A stretch of 64,000 bases of DNA from Siculibacillus sp. (GTDB lineage Bacteria > Pseudomonadota > Alphaproteobacteria > Rhizobiales > Ancalomicrobiaceae): the NCBI GenBank assembly GCA_030247555.1, contig JAOTSD010000012.1:1-64000 (forward strand). The letters run 5' to 3'. Shown piece after piece: positions 38,722-48,490 of this stretch. The notes beneath the pieces are model-generated. The model worked only from the letters and a program-made list of their open reading frames with translations. It ran no database searches and was not told the DNA's origin. Positions within the stretch are counted from its first letter, which is position 1. Each line of letters opens with the position of its first letter. The position numbers and the translations under genes are program-made.

Positions 38722-38765
38722 CATTCGGCCGGCGCCGAACATTCGGCCGGCGCTGAACATTCGGG
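38722..38765. repeat. 18-nt tandem repeat upstream of arsR
   Basis: The unit CATTCGGCCGGCGCCGAA (38722-38739) repeats with one change at 38740-38757 and starts again (CATTCGG) at 38758. It lies 37-80 bp before the arsR start. The unit contains a palindromic GGCCGGCGCC-like core. Confidence 0.6.
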
Positions 38766-38775
38766 TTGCGTCGCG

Positions 38776-38789
38776 TTCGATGGTTCGAT
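38776..38789 (+). promoter_or_regulatory. Possible ArsR operator
   Basis: TTCGAT-GG-TTCGAT direct repeat followed by ATTTCC, 12 bp before the arsR start. Rhizobial ArsR operators often contain TTCGAT cores; this is a weak match. Confidence 0.25.
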
Positions 38790-38801
38790 ATTTCCAGAAG
38801 C

Positions 38802-39200
38802 ATGGAATTCGATGAGATCATCGAAGCGCTCTCGGCGCTGGCGCAGGCGACGCGGTTGACGGTTTTCCGCCGGCTCGCGGTGGCCGAACCCGGCGGCATG
38901 CCCGCCGGCGATCTGGCGCGCGATCTGGGTGTCCCGCCGAACACCCTGTCGAGCCACCTCGCGGTGCTGGCGCGCGCCGGTCTCGTCGCGGCCGAGCGGC
39001 GGGGACGGTTCGTCGTCTACCGCGCCGTCGTCGCCCGTCTCGGCGATCTGACCGCGGCGCTCACCGCCGACCGTTGCGGCGGACGGCCGAACCTGTGCAT
39101 CGATACCAACCTTTCGACCCCCGAGCGGAGCCCGACATGTCCGACGTCGTCATCTACCACAATCCCTCATGCGGCACTTCGCGCAACGTCCTCGCCATGA
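38802..39200 (+). CDS. arsR: ArsR/SmtB-family transcriptional repressor
   Basis: A 132-residue winged-helix metalloregulator. The DNA-binding helix-turn-helix is AGDLARDLGVPPNTLSSHLAVLARAGLV, and the C-terminal part has GGRPNLC with an adjacent DRC, the region that often holds arsenite-binding cysteines in related repressors. The usual CC pair reads RC here, so ligand binding may differ. The frame extends 64 bp into arsC in a different reading frame, adding a serine/threonine-rich tail (residues ~100-132), which suggests stop-codon loss. An in-frame TTG at 38766 is an alternative start. Confidence 0.8.
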   Translation: MEFDEIIEALSALAQATRLTVFRRLAVAEPGGMPAGDLARDLGVPPNTLSSHLAVLARAGLVAAERRGRFVVYRAVVARLGDLTAALTADRCGGRPNLCIDTNLSTPERSPTCPTSSSTTIPHAALRATSSP

Positions 39201-39559
39201 TCGAGAACGCCGGCGTCACCCCGACGGTGGTGCTCTATCTGAAGACCCCACAGAGCCGCGTCGAACTCGAAGCGTTGATCGCGAAGCTGGGCGTGCCGGT
39301 GCGCGCGATCCTGCGCGAGAAGGGCACGCCCTTCGCCGAACTCGGGCTCGGCGATCCGTCGAAGACCGACGCCGAACTGATCGATGCCATCCTCGCCCAT
39401 CCGATCCTGATGAACCGGCCGATCGTCGTCTCCGACAAGGGGGCGAAGCTCTGCCGTCCCTCCGAAGCGGTGCTCGACCTGTTGCCGCCCCAGAAGGGCG
39501 CCTTCGCCAAGGAGGATGGCCAGCAGGTGGTCGACGCCTCCGGCGATCGCGTCGTCTGA
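39137..39559 (+). CDS. arsC: Arsenate reductase, glutaredoxin-coupled
   Basis: A 140-residue ArsC of the glutaredoxin type, reducing arsenate to arsenite. The catalytic Cys is in IYHNPSCGTSRNVLAMIE (residue 12), and the three arginines known from E. coli ArsC are present: ILREKGTPF, LMNRPIVVSD and LCRPSEAV. The ATG overlaps arsR by 64 bp. No arsenite efflux pump (ArsB/Acr3) follows, so it may depend on a pump elsewhere. A weak 8-bp hairpin (39545-39566) spans the stop codon and might terminate. Confidence 0.92.
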   Translation: MSDVVIYHNPSCGTSRNVLAMIENAGVTPTVVLYLKTPQSRVELEALIAKLGVPVRAILREKGTPFAELGLGDPSKTDAELIDAILAHPILMNRPIVVSDKGAKLCRPSEAVLDLLPPQKGAFAKEDGQQVVDASGDRVV

Positions 39560-39739
39560 CGCGATCCTTCCTCCACGACGAAGTGCCGGTGGTGCGGTCG
39601 GTGGTGTGGATCTTCGAACGGTGCCGCGGCCAGCGCGAGGCGGGTTCACGGTGGAACGGTGCGTCGCTCGCTGCATGAGCGGTGGTGGTCCGCGCCGCCT
39701 GCCGCTATGATCACCACGCCAGACGAGGTCGATCGAGCC

Positions 39740-40702
39740 ATGCCAGACGATCCCTTCTCCGCCGGTGTCGAGCAGTTTTCCCGCGCCATGGCGCTGCCCT
39801 GGCGTCTGCTGCCGCGCCCGACGGGGGACGCCTTCCTCGCGGCCTTCCGTCACCGCAACGCCCTGCTCGACGCGCTTTTCTACGACGTGCACCTCGTCAC
39901 CGCCGAGGAGGCGGAAGCTCTCGCTCCCTCGAAGGCCCGGGAGGGTACGATCCTGATCGTCCCGCCGACGGGTGCGGGCTCGCTCAAAGTCTGCTCCACC
40001 GTCGAGAGCTGGCTCGACGCCGGGGGTGACGCGATCTCCACCCTGACGGTCGCCGGCGTCGGCTCCTCGGCGCTCGGCACCGCCGCTTTCGCCCGCAACG
40101 TCGCCGATGCGGTCGGTGCGCCGGTCGCGGCCGTGGTCTCCGGCTATGGCCTCGCCGATCTCGTCACCGAGGCGACCGGCGGGTTCCTCTGGTTCGCCGG
40201 GCTCACCACCCTGCACGACCTCTGGGAGCGCCTCGACCGTTCGCTCGACCGGATCCGCGACGCGGCCACCGACCCGCTCGCCGCCGGCTCCGATCCGATC
40301 GTCGCCGAGCGCGACTCCGACGTGGTCCGCGCCCTGCTCTGCGAGCGGCGGGCGAAGTTCGACCTGATCGTCGCCCACTCCAAGGGAAACATGGTGGTGG
40401 GCGAGGCGCTGCACGCCCTCCAGCGCGAGGATCGCGTCCGCGCCGACCTGATCGGCGAGACCGTCCACATCGTCTCGATCTCGTCGCGGCTGCAGATGCC
40501 GCGCTCCTGCCGGCAGGTCACCGAGATCGTCGGGCGATGGGATCTGATCGGCAGCTTCGCCACCCGGCGCGACGGCCCTCCCGACGTGGTCGTCCCCGAC
40601 GCCTGGCACCACACCAACACCGAACTCTACGGCCACCTGCCGGTGACGAAGGTGTTGAAGGAGGTACTGGCGCACGACCCGCCGCCGCTCGCCACGAAGT
40701 GA
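39740..40702 (+). CDS. Hypothetical alpha/beta-hydrolase-like protein
   Basis: A 320-residue protein that I cannot place with confidence. Residues ~60-75 (ILIVPPTGAGSLKVC) and ~210 (LIVAHSKGNMVVGEALHAL) resemble the beta-turn-nucleophile region of alpha/beta hydrolases, with AHSKGN in the GxSxG position; the serine is not flanked by both glycines. DVVVPDAWHHTNTE near the C-terminus could supply the acid and histidine. There is no signal peptide. The ATG at 39740 has only a weak ribosome binding site; an ATG at 39707 is an alternative. It stands alone, convergent with the J-protein gene. Confidence 0.6.
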   Translation: MPDDPFSAGVEQFSRAMALPWRLLPRPTGDAFLAAFRHRNALLDALFYDVHLVTAEEAEALAPSKAREGTILIVPPTGAGSLKVCSTVESWLDAGGDAISTLTVAGVGSSALGTAAFARNVADAVGAPVAAVVSGYGLADLVTEATGGFLWFAGLTTLHDLWERLDRSLDRIRDAATDPLAAGSDPIVAERDSDVVRALLCERRAKFDLIVAHSKGNMVVGEALHALQREDRVRADLIGETVHIVSISSRLQMPRSCRQVTEIVGRWDLIGSFATRRDGPPDVVVPDAWHHTNTELYGHLPVTKVLKEVLAHDPPPLATK

Positions 40703-40771
40703 GGTCGAAGGCGGGCGTCACGGGCGGGATCGGCGTCGAGCCGCGTTCCCGCGCCGACGCCCGGCGCCCGC

Positions 40772-41722
40772 TCACCGCTTCTTGCGCGCCCTGAGGAACG
40801 CCTCGAGCTCGGCGTCGCCGCCTTCGGGCAGCACGACGCGCGGCTTGACGTAGAGGTTGCCGCGGCCGCCGAGCTTCGTCGGCAGTCCCTTACCCTTGAG
40901 GCGCAGCGCCTTGGTCCCGGTGGTGCCGGCGGGCAGCGTCAATTCGACCGGTCCCTCGAGCGTCTCCACCCGGATCCGCCCGCCGAGCATCGCGTCCTCG
41001 AGCGTCACCGGCACGTCTCCCTCGAGGTCGTGGCCGTCGACGTGGAAGAGCGGGTGGCGCAGGAAGGCGACGGTGACGATGGCGTCACCTGCTCCGCCGC
41101 CGCCGGGTTGGCCCTGTCCCTTGAGACGGATCTGCTGCCGGTCGGAGACGCCCTCCGGCAGGGCGACCTCGAGAGTGCGCCCGGTCGGAAGCTCGACCCT
41201 CACCTTGTCGCCGCGCACCACCTCTTCGAGCGACACGTGGGCCGTCACCTCGACGTCCTCGCCGCGCGTCCGGGTCCGCGCCCCCGCGCCGGGGCCGGTC
41301 GCCCCGCCGCTCGCGCCGCCTCCCGGGCGCCCGCCGCGAAAACCGCCGCGCGCGCCGCCGCCGAAGGCCTGCCCGAGAATGTCGGTGAGGAAGTCGTCGA
41401 ACTCGGCGCCGCCGCGTCCGCCGCCCGCCCCGCCGCCGAAGGGGCCGCCGCCGGGACGGAAGTCGAAGCCGTGTCCGCCGCCGAAACCGGTGAACTTCGG
41501 CTTGCCCTCGGCATCGATCTCGCCGCGATCGAACTGTGCCTTCTTGGCCGCGTCGCCGAGGATCTCGTAGGCCGAGTTGACCTCCGCGAAAGCCTCCTTC
41601 GCCCGCGGGTCGTCCTGGTTCTGGTCGGGGTGGTGCTTCTTGGCGAGGCGGCGGAACGCCTTCTTGATGTCGTCGGCGCCGGCCGAGCGTGCGACGCCGA
41701 GCACGTCGTAGGGATCGCGCAT
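40772..41722 (-). CDS. J-domain co-chaperone (CbpA/type II DnaJ-like)
   Basis: A 316-residue HSP40 co-chaperone for DnaK. The J domain is residues ~1-70, with the HPD tripeptide in [10 protein letters not shown] glycine/phenylalanine-rich linker follows (~80-160, e.g. FGGGHGFDF), then the two-lobed C-terminal substrate-binding domain with [18 protein letters not shown] and [11 protein letters not shown]. There is no cysteine-rich zinc finger, so it is CbpA-like rather than canonical DnaJ. The ATG at 41722 has GAGGTAA upstream. An 18-bp palindrome lies 90 bp upstream. Confidence 0.92.
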   Translation of the reverse strand: MRDPYDVLGVARSAGADDIKKAFRRLAKKHHPDQNQDDPRAKEAFAEVNSAYEILGDAAKKAQFDRGEIDAEGKPKFTGFGGGHGFDFRPGGGPFGGGAGGGRGGAEFDDFLTDILGQAFGGGARGGFRGGRPGGGASGGATGPGAGARTRTRGEDVEVTAHVSLEEVVRGDKVRVELPTGRTLEVALPEGVSDRQQIRLKGQGQPGGGGAGDAIVTVAFLRHPLFHVDGHDLEGDVPVTLEDAMLGGRIRVETLEGPVELTLPAGTTGTKALRLKGKGLPTKLGGRGNLYVKPRVVLPEGGDAELEAFLRARKKR

Positions 41723-41811
41723 CGAAGTTACCTCGTCTGGCCTCGCCGGATCCTCGCCGTCATTCCGCCACGCGGGCGGAGGCGCCGAATCCGTCGAGCC
41801 GGGTTCGCGTT

Positions 41812-41829
41812 CACACCACATGTGGTGTG
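41812..41829. promoter_or_regulatory. 18-bp perfect palindrome, possible operator
   Basis: CACACCACA immediately followed by TGTGGTGTG with no loop; between the lipoprotein stop (41872) and the J-protein start (41722), both on the minus strand. A loopless dyad suits a dimeric repressor better than a terminator. Confidence 0.4.
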
Positions 41830-41871
41830 GTTCGCCGGCGAACGCCAGAGGAAAAGCACGAGAGAGCGGGG

Positions 41872-42405
41872 TCAGCCGGCCGGTTTGGCGTCGGCCCGGG
41901 CGAACTCGACCAGATCCCAGGGGCCGAGATAGCCCTGGCAGGCTCGGCCGCGATAGAGCACCACGCCTTCCACCGTCGTCAACGTCGTGGCGAAGTCGCG
42001 GCAGGGCGCACCGTTGCGCGCCTTGGCCTCGACGATGTCGGAGATCGTGCCGGAATTGCCGCTCGCCGGATTGGTCCAGGCGAGTTGTGCCGCCGCGCCG
42101 GGAAGCCGGGCGGATTCCACCGTCCGCCGGATCACTTCGCCGTCGCCGTCGGGGGTGTCGATCGGCTTGCGGATCGAGCCGGTGACGAGTTCGTCCGGCG
42201 GCGGATCACTCTGCGGCGAAGTCCACGCGGAGAGCGGCCTCATGATGGTGGAACAGCCGGCGAGCATCACCGCCGTGACGAGCAGGGCCGCGATCGACGC
42301 CGGTCGGCTCTGCGAGGACTTCGTCTGGCGTGCCGCGCCGTGCGCGGTATAGGATGCGGCTCCGAGACCGGCCAAGGTACCCTCCACAAGACGATGACCG
42401 ACCAA
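41872..42405 (-). CDS. RT0821/Lpp0805-like surface lipoprotein
   Basis: Up to 177 residues. A hydrophobic segment ending in a lipobox ([17 protein letters not shown]) marks a lipoprotein with acylated Cys near residue 51 of this frame. The mature part contains [16 protein letters not shown] and [13 protein letters not shown], which match the surface-antigen-like RT0821/Lpp0805 family. The start is uncertain: the ATG at 42405 gives an unusually long leader and overlaps the divergent pdxH start by 12 bp; a downstream GTG at 42387 is also possible. Its product is probably outer-membrane or periplasmic. Confidence 0.78.
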   Translation of the reverse strand: MVGHRLVEGTLAGLGAASYTAHGAARQTKSSQSRPASIAALLVTAVMLAGCSTIMRPLSAWTSPQSDPPPDELVTGSIRKPIDTPDGDGEVIRRTVESARLPGAAAQLAWTNPASGNSGTISDIVEAKARNGAPCRDFATTLTTVEGVVLYRGRACQGYLGPWDLVEFARADAKPAG

Positions 42406-43035
42406 TTCAGCGAGAATCCGCCACCCGAGTTAATGTCGGGTGACTTTTCCGGAGCCGACGAGCCCTTCCGGTTGTTTTTCGACTGGATGCGCGAGGCGGA
42501 GGCCTCCGAGCCCAACGACCCGAACGCCATGGCGGTCGCCTCGGTCGACGAGACCGGGCTGCCGGACGTGCGCATGGTGCTGCTCAAGGGGTTCGACGAA
42601 GCGGGCTTCGTCTTCTACACCAACTTCGAGAGCAAGAAGGGCGTCGAACTCCTGTCGAGCCGCAAGGCGGCTTTGCTCTTCCACTGGAAGAGCCTGCGCC
42701 GACAGGTGCGCATCCGCGGTCCGGTCGAGGTCGTCGCCGACGCCGAGGCCGATGCCTATTTCGCCTCGCGTCCGCGCGCCAGCCGCATCGGCGCCTGGGC
42801 GTCGAAGCAGTCGCGGCCGCTCGAGAGTCGCTTCGCGCTGGAGAAGGCGGTCGCCGAATACGGTCTGCGCCACGCCATCGGCGAGGTGCCGCGCCCGCCC
42901 CACTGGTCGGGCTTCCGAGTGGTGCCGACGGCGATCGAGTTCTGGCACGACCGCCCCTTCCGCCTCCACGACCGCATCGAGTTCACCCGGCCCGCGGTCG
43001 GCGCCCCTTGGGAAAAGGTCCGGCTCTATCCGTGA
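42394..43035 (+). CDS. pdxH: Pyridoxine/pyridoxamine 5'-phosphate oxidase
   Basis: PdxH makes the cofactor pyridoxal 5'-phosphate using FMN and oxygen. The 213-residue protein contains [20 protein letters not shown] (FMN-binding region), [17 protein letters not shown], and the C-terminal [11 protein letters not shown], with the invariant RLHDR and the terminal RLYP. The ATG at 42394 gives the normal length. It is divergent from the lipoprotein gene with overlapping 5' ends, and convergent with corA. Confidence 0.96.
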   Translation: MTDQFSENPPPELMSGDFSGADEPFRLFFDWMREAEASEPNDPNAMAVASVDETGLPDVRMVLLKGFDEAGFVFYTNFESKKGVELLSSRKAALLFHWKSLRRQVRIRGPVEVVADAEADAYFASRPRASRIGAWASKQSRPLESRFALEKAVAEYGLRHAIGEVPRPPHWSGFRVVPTAIEFWHDRPFRLHDRIEFTRPAVGAPWEKVRLYP

Positions 43036-43054
43036 GGCCGACGAGCGGCCTCAC
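43032..43054. terminator. Hairpin spanning the pdxH and corA stop codons
   Basis: GTGAGGCCG (43032-43040) pairs perfectly with CGGCCTCAC (43046-43054). Both stop codons of the convergent genes lie in its arms. It could end both transcripts; there is no T-tract. Confidence 0.5.
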
Positions 43055-44019
43055 AGCCACCGTTTCCACTTGAACATGGCGAAGGTCACCGCCACCGAGG
43101 CGACCATCAACCCGAGCGCCATCGGATAGCCCCACGGCTGGTCCAACTCCGGCATGGCGCGGAAGTTCATGCCGTAGATCGAGGCGATCAGGGTCGGCGG
43201 CATGAAGATGACCGCCAACACCGAGAAGATCTTGACGATGGTGTTCTGCTCGAGCCCCACCAGCCCGAGCGTCGCCGACAGCAGGAAATCGACCTTGGCG
43301 TCGAGCGAGCGGACGTGCTCGGCGAGCGATCGGATGTCGTGATCGAGGGTGACCAACCGAGCCCGGCCTTCGGGATCGAGCCGGTCGCGGCCGGCGTGCT
43401 CGGCGAGGAAGTGGAACAGCCGCGACAGCGAGACGATGCTCTCTTCCGCCCGCGACACCGCACCGCCCGTCCGGCCGATCGCGGTGATCGTCTCCTCGAG
43501 CCCCTTCTCCCGCTCCCGGCGTGGGCGGAACACCGCCGAGGACGACACCTCGAGCTCGGCGCCGATCCGCTCGAGCCCGTCGGCGAGCCGGTCGACGATG
43601 GTCTCGAGCAGGCCGAGCAGCACGCCACGTCCGTCGACGAGGCCGAAGCCCGGCCGTTCGGCGCGGGTGCGGAAGATGTCGAAGGAGCGCGGCCGGTCGT
43701 ATCGCACCGTCGCCAGCCGGTTGCCGACCAGGATGAAGGTGACGGGCGTCAACTGCGGTGACGCGGTGTCGGAACGCACCTGCACCAGCGCCGTCATGTA
43801 GAGGGCGCCGTCCTCGGCATAGAGGCGGCTGGACGCCTCGATCTCCTGCATCTCGTCGCGGGTGGGCACGGCGACGCCGAGCATCTTCTCGGCGTCGGCG
43901 TCCTCCTCCTCGGTGGGCTCGAGCAGATCGAACCACACCGCCGGCCCCTCCGGCGGCATCGCATTGGAGATCGCCGCGGTGATCAGCGCGCCGTCGACGA
44001 GACCGTGGATGGTGATCAT
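43051..44019 (-). CDS. corA: CorA-family magnesium/divalent-cation transporter
   Basis: A 322-residue metal channel of the CorA family. It has a cytosolic N-terminal domain (to ~245) rich in helices, followed by two membrane helices near the C-terminus (IFSVLAVIFMPPTLIASIYG and GYPMALGLMVASVAVTFAMF). The YGMNF signature ends the first helix. The terminal KWKRWL is typical of the basic tail. The ATG at 44019 is preferred; the open frame continues upstream without similarity. It is convergent with pdxH. Confidence 0.93.
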   Translation of the reverse strand: MITIHGLVDGALITAAISNAMPPEGPAVWFDLLEPTEEEDADAEKMLGVAVPTRDEMQEIEASSRLYAEDGALYMTALVQVRSDTASPQLTPVTFILVGNRLATVRYDRPRSFDIFRTRAERPGFGLVDGRGVLLGLLETIVDRLADGLERIGAELEVSSSAVFRPRREREKGLEETITAIGRTGGAVSRAEESIVSLSRLFHFLAEHAGRDRLDPEGRARLVTLDHDIRSLAEHVRSLDAKVDFLLSATLGLVGLEQNTIVKIFSVLAVIFMPPTLIASIYGMNFRAMPELDQPWGYPMALGLMVASVAVTFAMFKWKRWL

Positions 44020-44169
44020 GGGCGGGGTCCGGGGAGGGAAGCGTCCTCGCGCCGGCGGGGGATCGCGCCCGGCGTCGCACCATGAATACCGCTTCGGCGC
44101 GGCGCGGTCGATGCCGCGATCACGGCGCGCCGGCCCGCGACCGTCGACATGCGCCCGCACGAATCGATC

Positions 44170-44198
44170 ACGCCGCGGACCGGGTGGGTCCGCGGCGT
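44170..44198 (-). terminator. Hairpin terminator of the small gene 44246-44416
   Basis: A 12-bp perfect inverted repeat (44170-44181 with 44187-44198) and a 5-nt loop, 48 bp after the stop codon; no T-tract. Confidence 0.5.
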
Positions 44199-44245
44199 AC
44201 CGTCGGTTCGCTCATCGGCGGCGGATCATCCGATCCGCGCGCGAC

Positions 44246-44416
44246 TCAGCTCCACTGTTCGGAGGGAGTCTTGACCTTGGGGCCCTTCAGCGCGCTGGCG
44301 GCGGCGGTTACGGCCGAGATGCCGATCGTCTTGTACTGCGCGTCGAGCGCGTCCACCTGGGTGCGGGGCTGCGATTCCTGCGTGAACTGCTTGATGGTGG
44401 TCTTGTCGTCGGACAT
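44246..44416 (-). CDS. Small cytosolic hypothetical protein
   Basis: A 56-residue protein that I do not recognise: an acidic/polar first half (SDDKTTIKQFTQESQPRTQVD) and a helical alanine-rich second half (GISAVTAAASALKG) ending in a serine/lysine tail. AGAGG lies eight bases before the ATG, which is better than that of the upstream in-frame ATG at 44551. It is flanked by a hairpin at 44170-44198 and a 402-bp spacer, so it is probably a monocistronic gene. No signal peptide or full membrane helix. Confidence 0.5.
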   Translation of the reverse strand: MSDDKTTIKQFTQESQPRTQVDALDAQYKTIGISAVTAAASALKGPKVKTPSEQWS

Positions 44417-44818
44417 CTTGGGACCTCTGTCGCCATTCACTCCCGGAAGAAGTCGCCCGTGCTCTGGCTCGCCGGAAACTTCCTCGCATCGAGACGTCGC
44501 GCGCCTCGATACTTCGAATGCTCTCCGATTGCGGCGTCTTCGTGTTGTCACACGGACGATCGGCGAATCTTGCTCCCATCTCGAGCAATCGACCAGATCT
44601 CGAGCAACGAACCGGACCGACGTCGAGCTGAAATTCGCAGGAATTCCGGAACGTGTGTCGGAATTGCATCATGCCGTCGCTCCGAGCCGCGCCGACGGAA
44701 GGCCCCCGGTTTCCGCCACGACCACTGGACAGTCGCCGTCAACGGGTGAAAAACTCCCCGACGAAAACGTCACCGCCGTTCCGTGAGGGTCTGCGCGCGG
44801 CGGGCGAGGGAGGAAGAC
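44417..44818. other. Divergent spacer before the acyl-CoA synthetase gene
   Basis: 402 bp without a convincing gene. It contains an 11-bp direct repeat (ATCTCGAGCAA at 44578-44588 and 44597-44607, 19-bp period) which might be a repressor site, and an AT-rich patch around 44540-44580. Promoters of the two flanking genes must lie here. Confidence 0.4.
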
Positions 44819-46447
<1,629 letters not shown>

Positions 46448-46546
46448 GGGGGCGGCTTCCGAGCCACGCGGCGGGCATCCGCTCTCTCGCCGAGCCTCCG
46501 GCGGAGCGGTCGACGGGCGGGTGGGGGAGCGGCGGGACCGCCCGCC

Positions 46547-46834
46547 TCACCCCTTGAACCACACCTCGACGTCGCCCGTCAGCTTGATCAGCAGCGGGCG
46601 GCCGAAGCGGTCGCGGCCCTTGCCGGCGGGGACGCGGATCCAGCCTTCGGAGACGCAGTATTCCTCGACCGTGAACTTCTCCACCCCCTTGAAGCGCACG
46701 CCGATGCCGCGCTGCAGGGTCTCGGCGTCGAAGAACGGGCTCGACGGATCGGCGGCGAGACGGTCCGGCGGGGTCTCGACGACGGTGGCCTCGGTGGCGG
46801 CTTCGGTCTCGGGGATCTCGGGGGTCTCGGTCAT
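46547..46834 (-). CDS. DUF3297 family protein
   Basis: A 95-residue protein. The first ~30 residues are an acidic, threonine-rich extension; then the DUF3297 domain runs to the end, with DRLAADPSSPFFDAETLQRG and VEEYCVSEGWIRVPAGKG, then RFGRPLLIKLTGDVEVWFKG. It is a cytosolic family of unknown function found widely in proteobacteria. GAGGAAG precedes the ATG. It is convergent with the acyl-CoA synthetase gene. Confidence 0.88.
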   Translation of the reverse strand: MTETPEIPETEAATEATVVETPPDRLAADPSSPFFDAETLQRGIGVRFKGVEKFTVEEYCVSEGWIRVPAGKGRDRFGRPLLIKLTGDVEVWFKG

Positions 46835-47016
46835 CGGTCTTCCTCGGATGGATCGGGCGCGGCGCGCCGGTGTCGGTCGGACGTCGTCATGCCCGGTTTC
46901 GTGCGCCGCGTCAAAGCCCGCAGCTTCCCTCGCCCGACCGGCCGCGACGTGTTAAGGGAGGCGTGCGGCCCACCGGGGCGACCCGTGGGCCGAATTCGTC
47001 CCCGCCGCGGATCGTC

Positions 47017-47796
47017 ATGCTCCACCGCCCGCCCGAAACCCGTTCCGAACTCGCCACCTGGAGCCGCCGCCTCGGCGCCTTCGCGGTGCCGGTGCTGGTC
47101 ATCGTCATCATCGCCCACCGCTCCGGCCTGATGCCGACGGTCGAGGCGCTGGTGGTGATCGCCTTCGCCTTCGGCTTCGCCGCCCTCGCACTGGTGCTCT
47201 CCCTCCTCGCCGCCGCGCTCATCTGGCACGACGGCCGGCGTGGTGGCCGCGACGCGGCGATCGGCGCGCTCTGGGCGGTGGTGGCGCTGTCGCCGGCGGC
47301 CTATCTCGGGGTGGAGTGGATGGACTTCCCCAAGGTCACCGACGTCTCCACCGACGTGGTCGATCCGCCGCTCCATCGCGAGGCCGCCTTCCTGCGCGCC
47401 GGATGGTTGAACTCGGCCCGCCCGCCGAATCCGGAGGAGCGTGCCCGCATCCGCGCCGCCTGGCCCGAGATCGTCACCCGCCGCTTCTCGGTCGGCTCCG
47501 ACCTGCTCTTCCTCGTCACCCGCCGCCTCGTCGAGGAGGAGGGCTGGAAGGTCACCGAGATGGTCCAGCCGAACGGTGACGGCGAACGCGGCCGCATCGA
47601 GGCGGTCGCCCGCACCCTGATCTTCGGCTTCGAGGACGACGTCGTGGTGCGGGTGTTGCCCGAGCCCTCCGGCAGCCGCATCGATCTGCGCTCGTCGATC
47701 CGCTGGGGTACCCACGACTTCGGCCGCAACGCCCGCCGCATCCGCGATTTTCTCGACGAGCTCGATCGCCGCGTGGTGGCGAGCTACGGTCGCTGA
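47017..47796 (+). CDS. DUF1499 domain membrane protein
   Basis: A 259-residue protein. The N-terminal ~110 residues hold three hydrophobic helices (FAVPVLVIVIIAHRSGL, VVIAFAFGFAALALVLSLL and GALWAVVALSPAAYLGV). The C-terminal half carries DUF1499: FPKVTDVSTDVVDPP, LIFGFEDDVVVRVLPEPSGSR and the conserved SSIRWGTHDFGRNARRIRDFL. Its function is unknown. The ATG at 47017 begins close to the first helix; the frame extends further upstream without similarity. It is convergent with the SCO gene. Confidence 0.85.
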   Translation: MLHRPPETRSELATWSRRLGAFAVPVLVIVIIAHRSGLMPTVEALVVIAFAFGFAALALVLSLLAAALIWHDGRRGGRDAAIGALWAVVALSPAAYLGVEWMDFPKVTDVSTDVVDPPLHREAAFLRAGWLNSARPPNPEERARIRAAWPEIVTRRFSVGSDLLFLVTRRLVEEEGWKVTEMVQPNGDGERGRIEAVARTLIFGFEDDVVVRVLPEPSGSRIDLRSSIRWGTHDFGRNARRIRDFLDELDRRVVASYGR

Positions 47797-47856
47797 CCCC
47801 GTCCGGTCACTTCCCGGCGTCCGGCCCGCCGTCGGCGCGTGCAGCGAGGGCCGGTT

Positions 47857-48471
47857 TCAGGCCTTGCCGAGAAGCTGCCGGATCTTGGCCAGCGCCTTGT
47901 CGGTCTGTTCTTGGAAATTGATCACCCCGACGAAACGGCCCTTGGCGTCGAGGAGATAGATCGCCGCGGTGTGATCCATGGTGTAGTCGCCGCCCTTGCC
48001 CTCGACCTTGCGGGCGAAGACCCGGTAGGCCTTGACGATCCGGTCGGTCTCCTCGCGCGATCCCGACAGGCCGATGAATCGGCTGTCGAAGGAGGCGAGA
48101 TAGGCGTCGAGCTTCTCCGGCGTGTCGCGTTCGGGATCGACCGAGACGAAGACGACGCGCAGCTTGTCGCCGTCGGCACCGAGCTCGGTCATCCAAGCGG
48201 TCGCCTCGAGCAGGGTCGTCGGACAGACGTCGGGGCAGAAGGTGTAGCCGAAGAACATCGCCGTCGGCATGCCCTCGAGTTCGCGCTCGGTGAAGGGCCG
48301 ACGCTTCTGATCGAGCAGGGCGAAGGGGCCGCCGATGCCGGCGACGGGCTTGAGCAATCCGTTCTCCACCCGCTGCGGCGTCTGCTCGCGCAGCAGCACA
48401 TAGGAGCCGAGGCCGCCGGCGATGGCGATGATCAGCACCCACAACACCACTCGCAACGATCCGAGGCTCAT
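47857..48471 (-). CDS. SCO1/SenC family copper chaperone
   Basis: A 204-residue membrane-anchored thioredoxin-fold protein for assembly of the CuA site of cytochrome oxidase. The N-terminal anchor is VVLWVLIIAIAGGLGSYVLL; the copper-binding CxxxC is in FFGYTFCPDVCPTTLLE, and the distal histidine ligand is in YTMDHTAAIYLLD. The length is normal. The gene lies 19 bp after dxs on the same strand. Confidence 0.94.
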   Translation of the reverse strand: MSLGSLRVVLWVLIIAIAGGLGSYVLLREQTPQRVENGLLKPVAGIGGPFALLDQKRRPFTERELEGMPTAMFFGYTFCPDVCPTTLLEATAWMTELGADGDKLRVVFVSVDPERDTPEKLDAYLASFDSRFIGLSGSREETDRIVKAYRVFARKVEGKGGDYTMDHTAAIYLLDAKGRFVGVINFQEQTDKALAKIRQLLGKA

Positions 48472-48490
48472 CGCCCGATCTCCGTTTCGC

